Positions 17,113 to 25,252 of a stretch of 64,000 nucleotides of DNA are shown piece after piece. The position numbers were made by a program, and so were the translations under genes. The number at the start of each line of letters is the position of its first letter. The first letter of the stretch is position 1. The stretch is from Paenarthrobacter sp. AR 02 (GTDB lineage: Bacteria; Actinomycetota; Actinomycetes; Actinomycetales; Micrococcaceae). The DNA lies in assembly GCF_021538675.1 (NCBI RefSeq), contig NZ_JAJUKH010000006.1, positions 1 through 64,000 of the forward strand. Direction: 5' to 3'. The notes under the pieces are model-generated. The model had not been told where the DNA came from, ran no database searches, and saw nothing but the letters and a program-made list of their open reading frames with translations.

Positions 17113-20100
17113 GTGCCAGAGCAGCCCAGCCACCGTCTACCAGAGGAATTTGGCGGAAACGAGTGGCTCGTTGACGAACTGTACGAGCGGTACCAACAGG
17201 ACAAGAATTCGGTCGACGCCAAGTGGTGGCCGCTCTTCGAATCCTTTGCCTCCGCTGACGGCACTTCTTCCAACGGAACCTCCGCAGCTCCAGCAGCTGC
17301 CAATCCCCCAACCCAAGTACTTCCCGTAGTGGCTCCGGCCGCAGCGGCCCCGGCACCGGCGCCGGCCGCTCCCGCAGCTGCCACGGAGACTGCCCCTGCA
17401 GCACCGGCTCCGGCCAAGAAAGAACCGGCCACGATTGCCCGGGACGGAGCAAAGAAGCCCGCCGGCGGCAACGCAACGCAGCCCATTCCGGCCCAGCTGC
17501 CCAAGAACACCAAGGCACCCACCGCGCCGGAAGAAGACGTCGTCTCCGTCCTGCGTGGCCCGGCCAAGGCCATCGCCACCAACATGGTCACCAGCCTGGA
17601 AGTACCCACAGCCACCAGCGTCCGGGCAGTTCCCGCCAAGCTGCTGATCGACAACCGCGTGGTGATCAACTCCAACCTTGCCCGCGCACGTGGCGGCAAG
17701 GTGTCCTTCACGCACCTCATCGGGTACGCCGTTGTCCGTGCGCTTTCCCAGTTCCCCTCGATGAACGTCTACTACGACGAGATCGACGGCAAGCCGAGCG
17801 CCGTGCAGCCCGCGCACGTCAACTTCGGCATTGCCATTGACATGCCCAAGCCCGATGGCACGCGCCTCCTGATGGTTCCGAACATCAAGAAGGCCGAGAC
17901 CATGGACTTCGCTGAGTTCTGGCACACCTACGAGGACCTGATCAAGCGCGCCCGCAATGGCAAGCTCACGGCCGATGACCACGCAGGCACCACGGTTTCG
18001 CTGACCAACCCCGGCGGCATCGGCACTGTCCACTCCGTGCCGCGCCTTTCCAAGGGCCAGGCCGCCATCATCGGCGTCGGTGCCCTCGACTACCCGGCGG
18101 AGTTCCAGGGTGCCAGCGAGAAGATCATCGCCCAGAACGCCATCAGCAAGATCCTGACGCTGACCTCCACCTACGATCACCGCGTGATCCAGGGCGCAGG
18201 CAGTGGCGAGTTCCTCAAGCTGGTCCACCAGCTCCTCCTCGGCGCGCAGAACTTCTACGACGAGATCTTCGAAGCCCTGCGCATCCCGTACGAGCCCGTG
18301 CGCTGGAGCCCGGACCTGCAGGTTGATCCGGCCGACGAGATCAACAAGGTCGCCCGCATCCAGCAGCTGATCCACTCCTACCGCGTGCGCGGCCACCTCA
18401 TGGCCGACACCGACCCCCTGGAGTACGTCCAGCGCAAGCACCCGGACCTCGATGTCCTGACCTACGGCCTGACGCTGTGGGACCTTGACCGTGAATGGCC
18501 CACGGGTGGTTTTGGCGGCAAGCCGATGCTGAAGTTCCGTGACATCCTTGGCGTGCTGCGCGATGCGTACTGCCGCACCACCGGTATCGAGTACATGCAC
18601 ATCCAGGAACCTGCAGAACGCAAGTGGTTCCAGGACCAGCTCGAGCACCCGTACTCCAAGCCGAGCCGTGAAGAGCAGCTCCGCATTGTCTCCAAGCTCA
18701 ACGCGGCAGAGGCTTTCGAGACGTTCCTGCAGACCAAGTTCGTCGGCCAGAAGCGCTTCTCCCTGGAGGGTGGCGAGTCGCTGATTCCGCTGCTCGACGC
18801 CGTCATCTCAGATGCAGCCGACGACGGCCTGGATGAGGTTGCCATCGGCATGGCCCACCGTGGCCGCCTCAACGTGCTTACCAACATCGCAGGCAAGACC
18901 TACGCCCAGGTCTTCCGCGAATTCGAAGGGACCCAGGACCCGCGCTCGGTTCAGGGCTCCGGTGACGTCAAGTACCACCTCGGCACCGAAGGCACCTTCA
19001 CCTCGGACAACGGCAAGCAGACCAAGGTCTACCTCGCCGCGAACCCGTCGCACCTCGAGGCAGTGGACTCCGTCCTCGAAGGCATCGTCCGCGCCAAGCA
19101 GGACCGCCTGGACCAGGGTGAGTCCTTCCCTGTCCTGCCCATCATGGTCCACGGTGACGCAGCTTTCGCGGGTCAGGGGGTTGTGGCTGAAACCCTCAAC
19201 CTCTCGCAGCTGCGCGGCTACCGCACCGGTGGCACCATCCACGTGATCGTCAACAACCAGGTTGGCTTCACCACGGCCCCGTCCTCGTCGCGTTCGTCCA
19301 CGTACTCCACGGATGTCGCCAAGATGATCCAGGCTCCGGTCTTCCACGTGAACGGCGACGATCCCGAGGCCGTGGTCCGCGTGGCGCAGCTCGCCTACGA
19401 GTTCCGTCAGCGTTTCCACAAGGATGTCGTTATCGACATGGTGTGCTACCGCCGTCGCGGCCACAACGAGGGCGACGACCCCTCGATGACCCAGCCGCTC
19501 ATGTACAACCTGATCGAAGCCAAGCGCTCCGTCCGCAAGCTGTACACCGAGTCGCTGATCGGCCGTGGCGACATCACCGAGGAAGAAGCAGAGCAACTGC
19601 TCCGCGACTACCAGGAACGCCTTGAGCGCGTCTTCGCTGAAACCCACGCTGCCCAGACGTCGCCGATTCCGATCATCACTGCGGACTCCGCAGCTGTCTC
19701 GGACATCGAGCGCCCGATCGCACAGCAGGCCGATTTCGGGACCAACTCCCCTGCATCCACGGCAATTTCCGCTGAGACCCTTGCCCGCATCGGCAAGGCC
19801 CACCTGGAAATTCCGGAAGGCTTCACCGTCCACTCCAAGCTCAAGCAGCTGCTGGAGAAGCGTGAGCAGATGTCCCGTGAAGGCGGCATCGACTGGGGCT
19901 TCGGCGAGATCGCAGCTTTCGGCTCATTGATCATGGAGGGCGTGCCCGTTCGTTTGGCAGGCCAGGACTCCCGCCGCGGTACGTTCGTCCAGCGCCACGC
20001 CGTCTTCCATGACCGCGCCAATGGCAACGAGTGGCTCCCGCTGGGTAACCTTTCGGACGACCAGGCCAAGCTGTGGATCTACGATTCCCTGTTGTCCGAA

Positions 20101-20907
20101 TACGCCGCAATGGGCTTTGAATACGGCTACTCGGTAGAGCGTCCCGACGCCCTGGTCCTGTGGGAAGCCCAGTTCGGTGACTTCGTCAACGGTGCGCAGA
20201 CCATCATTGACGAATTCATCTCCTCGGCTGAGCAGAAGTGGGGCCAGCGTTCCTCATTGGTACTCATGCTGCCGCACGGCTACGAAGGCCAGGGTCCGGA
20301 CCACTCCTCGGCACGTATTGAGCGCTTCCTGCAGATGTGCGCCGAGGACAACATGATCGTGGCGAACCCCACCACGGCCGCTTCGCACTTCCACCTGCTC
20401 CGCCGCCAGGCTTACAGCCGTCCGCGCAAGCCGTTGATCATCTTCACGCCCAAGCAGCTCCTGCGCCTCAAGGGCGCCGCTTCCGCCGTCGAGGACTTCA
20501 CGAACGGCGGCTTCAGGCCGGTCATCAGCGATCCCGAGATGCAGCCATCGAACGTTGACCGCGTCATCCTGGTCTCGGGCCGTTTGTACTACGACCTCCT
20601 GTCCAACCGGCAGAAGTCCGGCGATACCTCAACAGCGATCATTCGCGTTGAGCAGCTGTACCCGCTGCCCAAGGCGGAGATTGAAGCGGAGCTCGCCAAG
20701 TACCCGAACGCTGACGTCGTCTGGGCGCAGGACGAACCTGCCAACCAGGGTCCTTGGCCGTTCATGGGCTTGAACCTGGCACCGGAGCTCGATCGTAAGC
20801 TCCGCCTGGTGTCGCGTCCGGCCTCTGCGTCCACGGCTGCAGGTTCCATGAAGCGCCACGCTGCTGAGCAGGATGCCCTGATCAAGCAGGCGTTCGAACG
20901 CAAGTAA
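17113..20907 (+). CDS. kgd: Multifunctional 2-oxoglutarate decarboxylase/dehydrogenase E1 with E2 acyltransferase domain (Kgd/SucA)
   Basis: A 1264-residue fused enzyme of the actinobacterial Kgd type. It starts with GGNEWLVDELYERYQQD, the E1 N-terminal helix. A long Ala/Pro linker (about residues 65-120) precedes an E2-like acyltransferase domain with the catalytic TYDHRVIQGAGSGEFL stretch (about 355-370). The thiamin-diphosphate E1 domains follow (GMAHRGRLNVL, FAGQGVVAETLN, YRRRGHNEGDDP) and end in the OxoGdeHyase_C region. It feeds the TCA cycle by converting 2-oxoglutarate to succinyl-CoA or succinic semialdehyde. GTG at 17113 was chosen for the family start VPEQPSHRLPEEF and its Shine-Dalgarno; an upstream start at 17053 is possible. 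Confidence 0.97.
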   Translation: MPEQPSHRLPEEFGGNEWLVDELYERYQQDKNSVDAKWWPLFESFASADGTSSNGTSAAPAAANPPTQVLPVVAPAAAAPAPAPAAPAAATETAPAAPAPAKKEPATIARDGAKKPAGGNATQPIPAQLPKNTKAPTAPEEDVVSVLRGPAKAIATNMVTSLEVPTATSVRAVPAKLLIDNRVVINSNLARARGGKVSFTHLIGYAVVRALSQFPSMNVYYDEIDGKPSAVQPAHVNFGIAIDMPKPDGTRLLMVPNIKKAETMDFAEFWHTYEDLIKRARNGKLTADDHAGTTVSLTNPGGIGTVHSVPRLSKGQAAIIGVGALDYPAEFQGASEKIIAQNAISKILTLTSTYDHRVIQGAGSGEFLKLVHQLLLGAQNFYDEIFEALRIPYEPVRWSPDLQVDPADEINKVARIQQLIHSYRVRGHLMADTDPLEYVQRKHPDLDVLTYGLTLWDLDREWPTGGFGGKPMLKFRDILGVLRDAYCRTTGIEYMHIQEPAERKWFQDQLEHPYSKPSREEQLRIVSKLNAAEAFETFLQTKFVGQKRFSLEGGESLIPLLDAVISDAADDGLDEVAIGMAHRGRLNVLTNIAGKTYAQVFREFEGTQDPRSVQGSGDVKYHLGTEGTFTSDNGKQTKVYLAANPSHLEAVDSVLEGIVRAKQDRLDQGESFPVLPIMVHGDAAFAGQGVVAETLNLSQLRGYRTGGTIHVIVNNQVGFTTAPSSSRSSTYSTDVAKMIQAPVFHVNGDDPEAVVRVAQLAYEFRQRFHKDVVIDMVCYRRRGHNEGDDPSMTQPLMYNLIEAKRSVRKLYTESLIGRGDITEEEAEQLLRDYQERLERVFAETHAAQTSPIPIITADSAAVSDIERPIAQQADFGTNSPASTAISAETLARIGKAHLEIPEGFTVHSKLKQLLEKREQMSREGGIDWGFGEIAAFGSLIMEGVPVRLAGQDSRRGTFVQRHAVFHDRANGNEWLPLGNLSDDQAKLWIYDSLLSEYAAMGFEYGYSVERPDALVLWEAQFGDFVNGAQTIIDEFISSAEQKWGQRSSLVLMLPHGYEGQGPDHSSARIERFLQMCAEDNMIVANPTTAASHFHLLRRQAYSRPRKPLIIFTPKQLLRLKGAASAVEDFTNGGFRPVISDPEMQPSNVDRVILVSGRLYYDLLSNRQKSGDTSTAIIRVEQLYPLPKAEIEAELAKYPNADVVWAQDEPANQGPWPFMGLNLAPELDRKLRLVSRPASASTAAGSMKRHAAEQDALIKQAFERK

Positions 20908-20913
20908 AACCGA

Positions 20914-20966
20914 AACTGCCCGGCCCGAGGAGCGATAAGCGCGCCTCAGGCCGGGCAGTTCTGTTT
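20914..20966 (+). terminator. Terminator after kgd
   Basis: AACTGCCCGGCC at 20914-20925 pairs perfectly with GGCCGGGCAGTT at 20949-20960. An inner GAGG/CCTC pairing extends the stem, and CTGTTT follows. It begins six bases after the kgd stop. Confidence 0.85.
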
Positions 20967-21045
20967 AATGGGACAGGTACCGGTTCCCGAACCGGCTGTT
21001 GAGCCTGGACCGTGCAAGGACCGTAACGAGTGTGAAGAGGTAACC

Positions 21046-21645
21046 GTGGAAGACAGGAAGCTGCGCATCGCAGCTGTAGGAGATGAACTGCTGGCGGGCC
21101 TGGGGGATCCCCGCGCATTGGGTTGGCTCGGACGAGTGCTGGCCCGTACACCCCAGGACTCCGTCGTAGTGGAGAGTTTCCCGCTGCCCTGTCCCATGGA
21201 GGGTACTGAGGGGCTGGCCGCCCGTTGGCAGGATGAAGCGGGCAGGCGTTTCAGCGACACGCACGAGAACCGCCTGGTCATCGGCCTGTCGGGGCGCGAC
21301 CTGGAGTTCGGCTTGTCCACGGCACGGAGCAGGTTGAACCTTGCCAACATCCTGGACGGCGCCTCGCACAGCAGCGTTGAGGTATTTGTGGTCGGCCCGC
21401 CGCCTACACTTGACCCAGCACGGAACAAGCGGCTCGCCGAACTCAACACAGCGTTTGCCGATGTCACCACCCGGCGGAACCACCACTACGTGGACACGTT
21501 TTCGCCCTTGCTCAACCACGAGCAGTGGAGGACTGACCTGGCCGCCAATGGAGGAACCCCCGGGCAGGCCGGCTACGGCTTGATCGCGTGGCTCGTCCTG
21601 CACCGCGGCTGGTTCCAGTGGTTGAACATCGCACAGCCCGAGTAG
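21046..21645 (+). CDS. SGNH/GDSL-hydrolase-like protein lacking the catalytic residues
   Basis: A 199-residue protein with the SGNH fold pattern. Block I reads AAVGDELLAGLGDPRALGWLGRVL, so the usual GDS serine is Glu. Block III reads IGLSGRDLEFG instead of GxND. Block V reads NGGTPGQAGYGLIAWLV where active enzymes have DGxHP followed by AGY. Ser, Asn and His of the tetrad therefore all appear to be replaced. GTG at 21046 was chosen because of the GAAGAGG at 21033-21039; the longer frame overlaps the kgd terminator. It may be a binding protein rather than an esterase. It stands alone between kgd and the PadR operon. Confidence 0.75.
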   Translation: MEDRKLRIAAVGDELLAGLGDPRALGWLGRVLARTPQDSVVVESFPLPCPMEGTEGLAARWQDEAGRRFSDTHENRLVIGLSGRDLEFGLSTARSRLNLANILDGASHSSVEVFVVGPPPTLDPARNKRLAELNTAFADVTTRRNHHYVDTFSPLLNHEQWRTDLAANGGTPGQAGYGLIAWLVLHRGWFQWLNIAQPE

Positions 21646-21703
21646 TTGCGAGGCAGCCTTGCCGGCCCTCTGATCAGGCTAACCATTGCGCCCCTCCAAA
21701 TCG

Positions 21704-21738
21704 CGATATATCGTGAAATTATTCAACGCGATATATCG
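21704..21738. promoter_or_regulatory. Twin CGATATATCG palindromes, candidate PadR operators
   Basis: Identical perfect palindromes CGATATATCG occupy 21704-21713 and 21729-21738, 25 bases apart and just upstream of the Shine-Dalgarno (GGAGGGG at 21745-21751) of the DUF4097 gene. PadR-family repressors commonly bind AT-rich palindromes of this kind over their own promoter. The AT-rich core contrasts with the surrounding high-GC DNA. Assignment to the PadR regulator encoded in the same operon is inference. Confidence 0.7.
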
Positions 21739-21753
21739 CAATCTGGAGGGGAC

Positions 21754-22602
21754 ATGTCAGAGGAGCTATGGACCGTCACCGGTCCGCAAACCATCGAAGT
21801 GGACCACGTCCGCTCGCTGAAGCTGGGAATCGTCAAGGGCCGCTTCGACGTGGTGTCCCACGACGAGGACTTTGTCCGGATCGAAATCAGCGAAATCACG
21901 GGCGACCCGCTGACCGTCACCTTGGTGGATGGCCGCTTGGAAGTCCGGCATCAGCTACAGGGTCCGCAAGGCTGGTTCCGGAACCTGATGGGCACGGTCA
22001 ACAACACCAGCACCAACTCCGTGGTAGTGGGAATCGCCCTCCCCCACGGCGTCGATGTCGAAGCCGGAACGGTGAGCGGGGACGGCATGGTGTCCGGCAC
22101 CGACGCCCGCACCCGGCTGAACACCGTCTCCGGCTCAGTCATGGCGGACGGAACCAGCGGCGAACTTCATGTCAACACGGTCAGCGGCGAGGTCATCGCC
22201 AGAAACCACGACGGCGTCCTGACCGCCAAAAGCGTCTCCGGCGAAGTTACTGCGTCCGGCACGTTCAAGAACGTCCGGGCGAACACTGTCAGCGGCGACC
22301 TCAGCTTCGACCTCCTGGACTACACGAACGACCTCGGGGCCAACTCCGTGTCCGGCGACCTGACCATCCGGCTGCCCCATGACGTCGGCTTGGACATCGT
22401 TGCAAAGTCCGCCAGCGGATCGGTGGTGATCGACGATCAGATCTACGCCCAGCCCGGAAACAACGTGCACACCATCGTAGGACCAGACGAGCGGCTGATG
22501 CTGGTCCGCACCAACACGGTGTCCGGCAAGACGTACATCATGCATGCCTCAGCGCCCACAACGGACCACGAGCACCCCGCCGGCGGGGAAGCAGGCCTCT
22601 GA
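21754..22602 (+). CDS. DUF4097 domain protein
   Basis: A 282-residue protein of the DUF4097 family (putative adhesin-like beta-helix). From about residue 100 on, its sequence is a series of repeats around VSGxV/VSGDL (NTVSGSVMADGTSG, NTVSGEVIARN, KSVSGEVTASG, NTVSGDLSFDL, NSVSGDLTIRL, KSASGSVVIDD), each one coil of a right-handed beta-helix. No signal peptide or membrane segment is seen. The ATG at 21754 has a strong GGAGGGG site, and the longer frame runs through the operator palindromes. Its stop overlaps the start of padR (TGATG), so both are one operon. This pairing recurs in Actinobacteria; its role is unknown. Confidence 0.9.
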   Translation: MSEELWTVTGPQTIEVDHVRSLKLGIVKGRFDVVSHDEDFVRIEISEITGDPLTVTLVDGRLEVRHQLQGPQGWFRNLMGTVNNTSTNSVVVGIALPHGVDVEAGTVSGDGMVSGTDARTRLNTVSGSVMADGTSGELHVNTVSGEVIARNHDGVLTAKSVSGEVTASGTFKNVRANTVSGDLSFDLLDYTNDLGANSVSGDLTIRLPHDVGLDIVAKSASGSVVIDDQIYAQPGNNVHTIVGPDERLMLVRTNTVSGKTYIMHASAPTTDHEHPAGGEAGL

Positions 22603-23216
22603 TGCCCCCGGTCTTCGCCCACGGGGCACTGCGCCTCTACCTGCTTGCCTTACTCGAGGCAGGCCCGAAACACGGCTATGAGCTGATCAAGGCCCTGGGT
22701 GACCGTTTTGGCGGTACCTACTCCCCCAGCGGCGGCACCATCTACCCCCGCCTGGGCAAGCTGGAAGAAGAAGGACTTGTTGCCACCGAAACCGAGGGCA
22801 GGCGCACCAAGTACTTCATCACCGACGCGGGCCGCGCCGAGCTGGACGGCCGGCGAGCGGAACTGGCCGATGTAGAAGACACCATCTCTGCCTCGGTCAG
22901 GCGGCTGGCCGACAACCTGCGGGAGGACATCAGGACCAACATGCGCGGCCTGCGGGCGGACCTCGCGGCAACCGCGGAGGCCGCACGCAGCAGCGCTTCG
23001 TCGGCCCCGTCCAGAAGCCACACCGGCGGCCACACACCGGAGAGCCAGCGGATCCTGAAGGAAGCTGAGCTGATGGTCCAGTCGTTCAGGGATGACATCC
23101 GGGTTGAATTGCGCCAGCACGGCGCTTCGCATCCCTTGACGCCTGTGGCCCTGGAAACTGTCCGTGCCGTGCTGGACCAAGCACGTATTTCGATCCGTAA
23201 TTCGCTGCGAAACTGA
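22602..23216 (+). CDS. PadR family transcriptional regulator
   Basis: A 204-residue repressor-type regulator. The PadR winged helix takes residues 1-85 (LRLYLLALLEAGPKHGYELIKALGDRFGGTYSPSGGTIYPRLGKLEEEGLV). The C-terminal half, longer than in minimal PadR, is helical and includes a predicted coiled coil in the ADVEDTISASVRRLADNLREDI region. It overlaps the DUF4097 gene by one base. It probably binds the two CGATATATCG palindromes upstream of that gene and so represses its own operon. No inducer is known from the sequence. Confidence 0.92.
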   Translation: MPPVFAHGALRLYLLALLEAGPKHGYELIKALGDRFGGTYSPSGGTIYPRLGKLEEEGLVATETEGRRTKYFITDAGRAELDGRRAELADVEDTISASVRRLADNLREDIRTNMRGLRADLAATAEAARSSASSAPSRSHTGGHTPESQRILKEAELMVQSFRDDIRVELRQHGASHPLTPVALETVRAVLDQARISIRNSLRN

Positions 23217-23319
23217 GCGCCTTTTCCCTTCCCGGTCCCGCCGGTTCGCGGCCCGGCACCCGGGTGTGCGAAACTGGAGGGCAGCTTTATTGAGTATCAA
23301 TCCTTGAAGGAGGCCAGCT

Positions 23320-23394
23320 ATGAGCAAGCGTGCACGTAAGCGTCGTGACCGTAAGCGTGGCGGCGCGAACCACGGCAAGCGTCCCAACACCTAA
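23320..23394 (+). CDS. Ribosomal protein bL37 (24 residues)
   Basis: A very short gene encoding MSKRARKRRDRKRGGANHGK and RPNT, nearly all basic. It matches the actinobacterial 24-residue large-subunit protein bL37 first seen in mycobacterial ribosome structures (recalled; not searched here). A perfect AAGGAGG at 23307-23313 stands six bases before the ATG, and a strong hairpin terminator follows at 23425-23462. The gene is shorter than most annotation limits. It lies between padR and the convergent rsrA. Loss of the basic ANHGKRPN tail would argue against this call. Confidence 0.85.
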   Translation: MSKRARKRRDRKRGGANHGKRPNT

Positions 23395-23424
23395 GCCAGC
23401 GGCTTAGTGTCACATGCCTAAAAG

Positions 23425-23462
23425 CGAGGGCCCCGGAAACCATTCGGTTTCCGGGGCCCTCG
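23425..23462. terminator. Strong terminator after bL37
   Basis: GAGGGCCCCGGAAACC at 23426-23441 and GGTTTCCGGGGCCCTC at 23446-23461 are perfect arms with an ATTC loop. An extra C-G pair extends the stem to 17 bp. It lies between the convergent bL37 and rsrA genes and may serve both. Confidence 0.9.
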
Positions 23463-23489
23463 ACGCTTAATACCTTTTGCCGGGACGGA

Positions 23490-23750
23490 TCAGGCGTCCA
23501 CGGGCTTGATGGAGTGGATCCTGTCAAGAATGGAATTCTTGAGGTTCTCCGGTGCTGACTCAGTACACGAACGCTTGACCATGGTGCGGATGAGGCACTC
23601 GAGGTCATACTGCTCAGCGCATTCCCCGCACGTATCCAGGTGCTGCTTGATTTCACTGAGGTCATCACGGGTCAACGCACCGTCGAGATACTCATAAATC
23701 CGTTGCATACGTGTATCGTCGCAATCGCCCAATCCCTGGCAGTCGCTCAT
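23490..23750 (-). CDS. rsrA: Zinc-binding anti-sigma factor RsrA (mycothiol-system type)
   Basis: An 86-residue zinc-containing anti-sigma (ZAS) protein. It has the HxxxCxxC core ([11 protein letters not shown], about residues 38-44), with further cysteines at CQGLGDC, LECL and RSCT. In the family the core His/Cys bind zinc and disulfide formation upon oxidation releases the sigma factor. The ATG overlaps the sigR stop by four bases (ATGA). The longer frame in the same strand simply extends into the sigR gene. Partner: the SigR-type sigma factor encoded immediately upstream. Confidence 0.93.
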   Translation of the reverse strand: MSDCQGLGDCDDTRMQRIYEYLDGALTRDDLSEIKQHLDTCGECAEQYDLECLIRTMVKRSCTESAPENLKNSILDRIHSIKPVDA

Positions 23751-24460
23751 TTCTCTTTCTCCTGATTGTTGCTTCCGGCCGCGGCCTGATCTTCGGTATG
23801 GGCCCTGAAGCCCCGTTCGGCGGCATAGTCCGCCAGCATGTCCCGCAGCATTTTCCTGCCGCGGTGCAACCGCGACATCACCGTGCCGATGGGAGTGTTC
23901 ATAATTTCTGAGATCTGCTTGTACGCATATCCCTCGACGTCCGCGAAGTAGACCGCCAACCGGAACTCCTCCGGGATGGCTTGCAACGCGTTCTTGACGT
24001 CGGAGTCCGGCAGATGGTCCAACGCCTCGGCTTCCGCGGACCGCAGCCCTGCGGAGGTGTGGGACTCTGCCTTGGCCAACTGCCAATCCTCAATCGTGTC
24101 CGAATTGGACTGCAGGGGTTCCCGCTGCCGCTTTCGGTAGAGATTGATGTAGGTGTTGGTCAGGATGCGGTACAACCATGCCTTGAGGTTGGTTCCGGGC
24201 TTGTATTGGTGGAAGGCGGAAAAGGCCTTGGTGTAGGCCTCCTGGACCAGGTCTTCCGCGTCCGAAGGGTTCCGCGCCATCCTCATCGCTGCCGAGTACA
24301 GCTGGTCCACATACTGCATGGCGTCGCGCTCGAATCGGGCACGCCGCTGCTCGGACGTCTCAGAGGAGACGTCGACGGCGGCCGTCGCCTCCGCAGTGCC
24401 CTCTGCGGACGATTCGGCTGCTTCATACATGGCCGCTGCGGCCGGTTCAATGGTGCTCAT
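23747..24460 (-). CDS. sigR: ECF sigma factor SigR/SigH (oxidative and heat stress)
   Basis: A 237-residue ECF sigma factor. Region 2 is at about residues 45-115 ([53 protein letters not shown]). Region 4 is at about 150-215 ([46 protein letters not shown]). The N-terminal 40 residues are low-complexity Ala/Glu. I chose the ATG at 24460, as the extension to 24604 has no family similarity. It directs thiol-oxidative-stress genes (thioredoxin, mycothiol) and is released from RsrA by disulfide stress. A SigR-type promoter precedes it, so it is probably autoregulated. Confidence 0.93.
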   Translation of the reverse strand: MSTIEPAAAAMYEAAESSAEGTAEATAAVDVSSETSEQRRARFERDAMQYVDQLYSAAMRMARNPSDAEDLVQEAYTKAFSAFHQYKPGTNLKAWLYRILTNTYINLYRKRQREPLQSNSDTIEDWQLAKAESHTSAGLRSAEAEALDHLPDSDVKNALQAIPEEFRLAVYFADVEGYAYKQISEIMNTPIGTVMSRLHRGRKMLRDMLADYAAERGFRAHTEDQAAAGSNNQEKEK

Positions 24461-24619
24461 CGTTGCCAAGTCTACTGTCAGCTTGGGTGAAACCAGCTGT
24501 GAACCGTACCCCGGCTCTGACAGGACCGCCCGGTCCTTAACCAAAGTCAAAAAACCAACTCCGTTCAGCGAAGCGGCAACACCATGCCGCGGTCCGGTCT
24601 CCACCGCACCTGTTGTTCA

Positions 24620-24646
24620 CAACGGCCGCCGCTGGGTAAATATTCC
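24620..24646 (-). promoter_or_regulatory. SigR-type promoter of sigR-rsrA
   Basis: On the minus strand the -35 element GGAATA reads from 24646 to 24641 and the -10 element GTTG from 24623 to 24620. Counting from GGAAT to GTT gives an 18-base spacer. This equals the established SigR/SigH consensus GGAAT-N18-GTT. It lies about 160 bases upstream of the sigR ATG, which implies a long 5' leader. Confidence 0.7.
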
Positions 24647-24730
24647 GCAAAGGTGCAAGACTAGAGCAGACTGCACCCCGTGAACACAACACTCATCCAA
24701 TAGTGTGGCAAGCCATCCAGGAGGCAAGAC

Positions 24731-25246
24731 ATGTCTGTTATCCGTTTTCTCGCGCGTCCCATGCTCGCGTCCAGCTTCGTCGTCGCAGGTCTGGAAAAGC
24801 TACGGAACGCGGACGACACCGCGAAGCAACTCTCGCCTGTACTGCGCCGCGCATCGGAGTCCCTGCCCTTCAAGGCAGACGAGAAAACCCTTGCCCGTGT
24901 TATCGGCGGTGCCCAGCTGGGCGCCGGGACATTGCTCGGCCTGGGCAAGCTTTCCCGTTTCGCCGCAACCGTGCTGGTTGTGACCTCGGCCCTTAACTCC
25001 TACGTCGAGTGGCGCTCAGCAGACATCAGCACCAAGGAAGGCCGGATTGCCCGCAAGGCCCGGCTCCTCAAGAACATTTCCCTCACAGGAGGCGTCCTGC
25101 TTGCTTCCGTTGACACCGCGGGCCGGCCAAGCATCGCATGGCGGGCCGAGCACCTCGCGGCCGACGCCAGGAAGGTCACCGGCAAGCAGATCAAGCGCGC
25201 CGACAAAGCAGTTCGCAAGGCCGTAGACAACGCAGTTGGAGCATAA
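24731..25246 (+). CDS. DoxX family membrane protein
   Basis: A 171-residue protein. It starts MSVIRFLARPMLASSFVVAGLEKLRNADDTAKQL, the standard DoxX start, and has three to four hydrophobic segments (ASSFVVAGLE, GAQLGAGTLLGLG, FAATVLVVTSALNSYV, ISLTGGVLLASV). The last 40 residues are polar and basic. DoxX proteins are small quinone- or thiol-associated membrane proteins; some act in oxidative stress with SodA and SseA (mycobacteria). An AGGAGG-type site (24718-24723) precedes the ATG. It is divergent from sigR and ends six bases before aroA. Confidence 0.85.
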   Translation: MSVIRFLARPMLASSFVVAGLEKLRNADDTAKQLSPVLRRASESLPFKADEKTLARVIGGAQLGAGTLLGLGKLSRFAATVLVVTSALNSYVEWRSADISTKEGRIARKARLLKNISLTGGVLLASVDTAGRPSIAWRAEHLAADARKVTGKQIKRADKAVRKAVDNAVGA

Positions 25247-25252
25247 GGAAGC

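Noticed and set aside
17137..18648. 503-residue open frame antisense to kgd
   Set aside because: It lies entirely inside a highly conserved plus-strand gene. Its composition (Gly/Val/Asp/His-rich, no domains) is that of a GC-rich antisense shadow.
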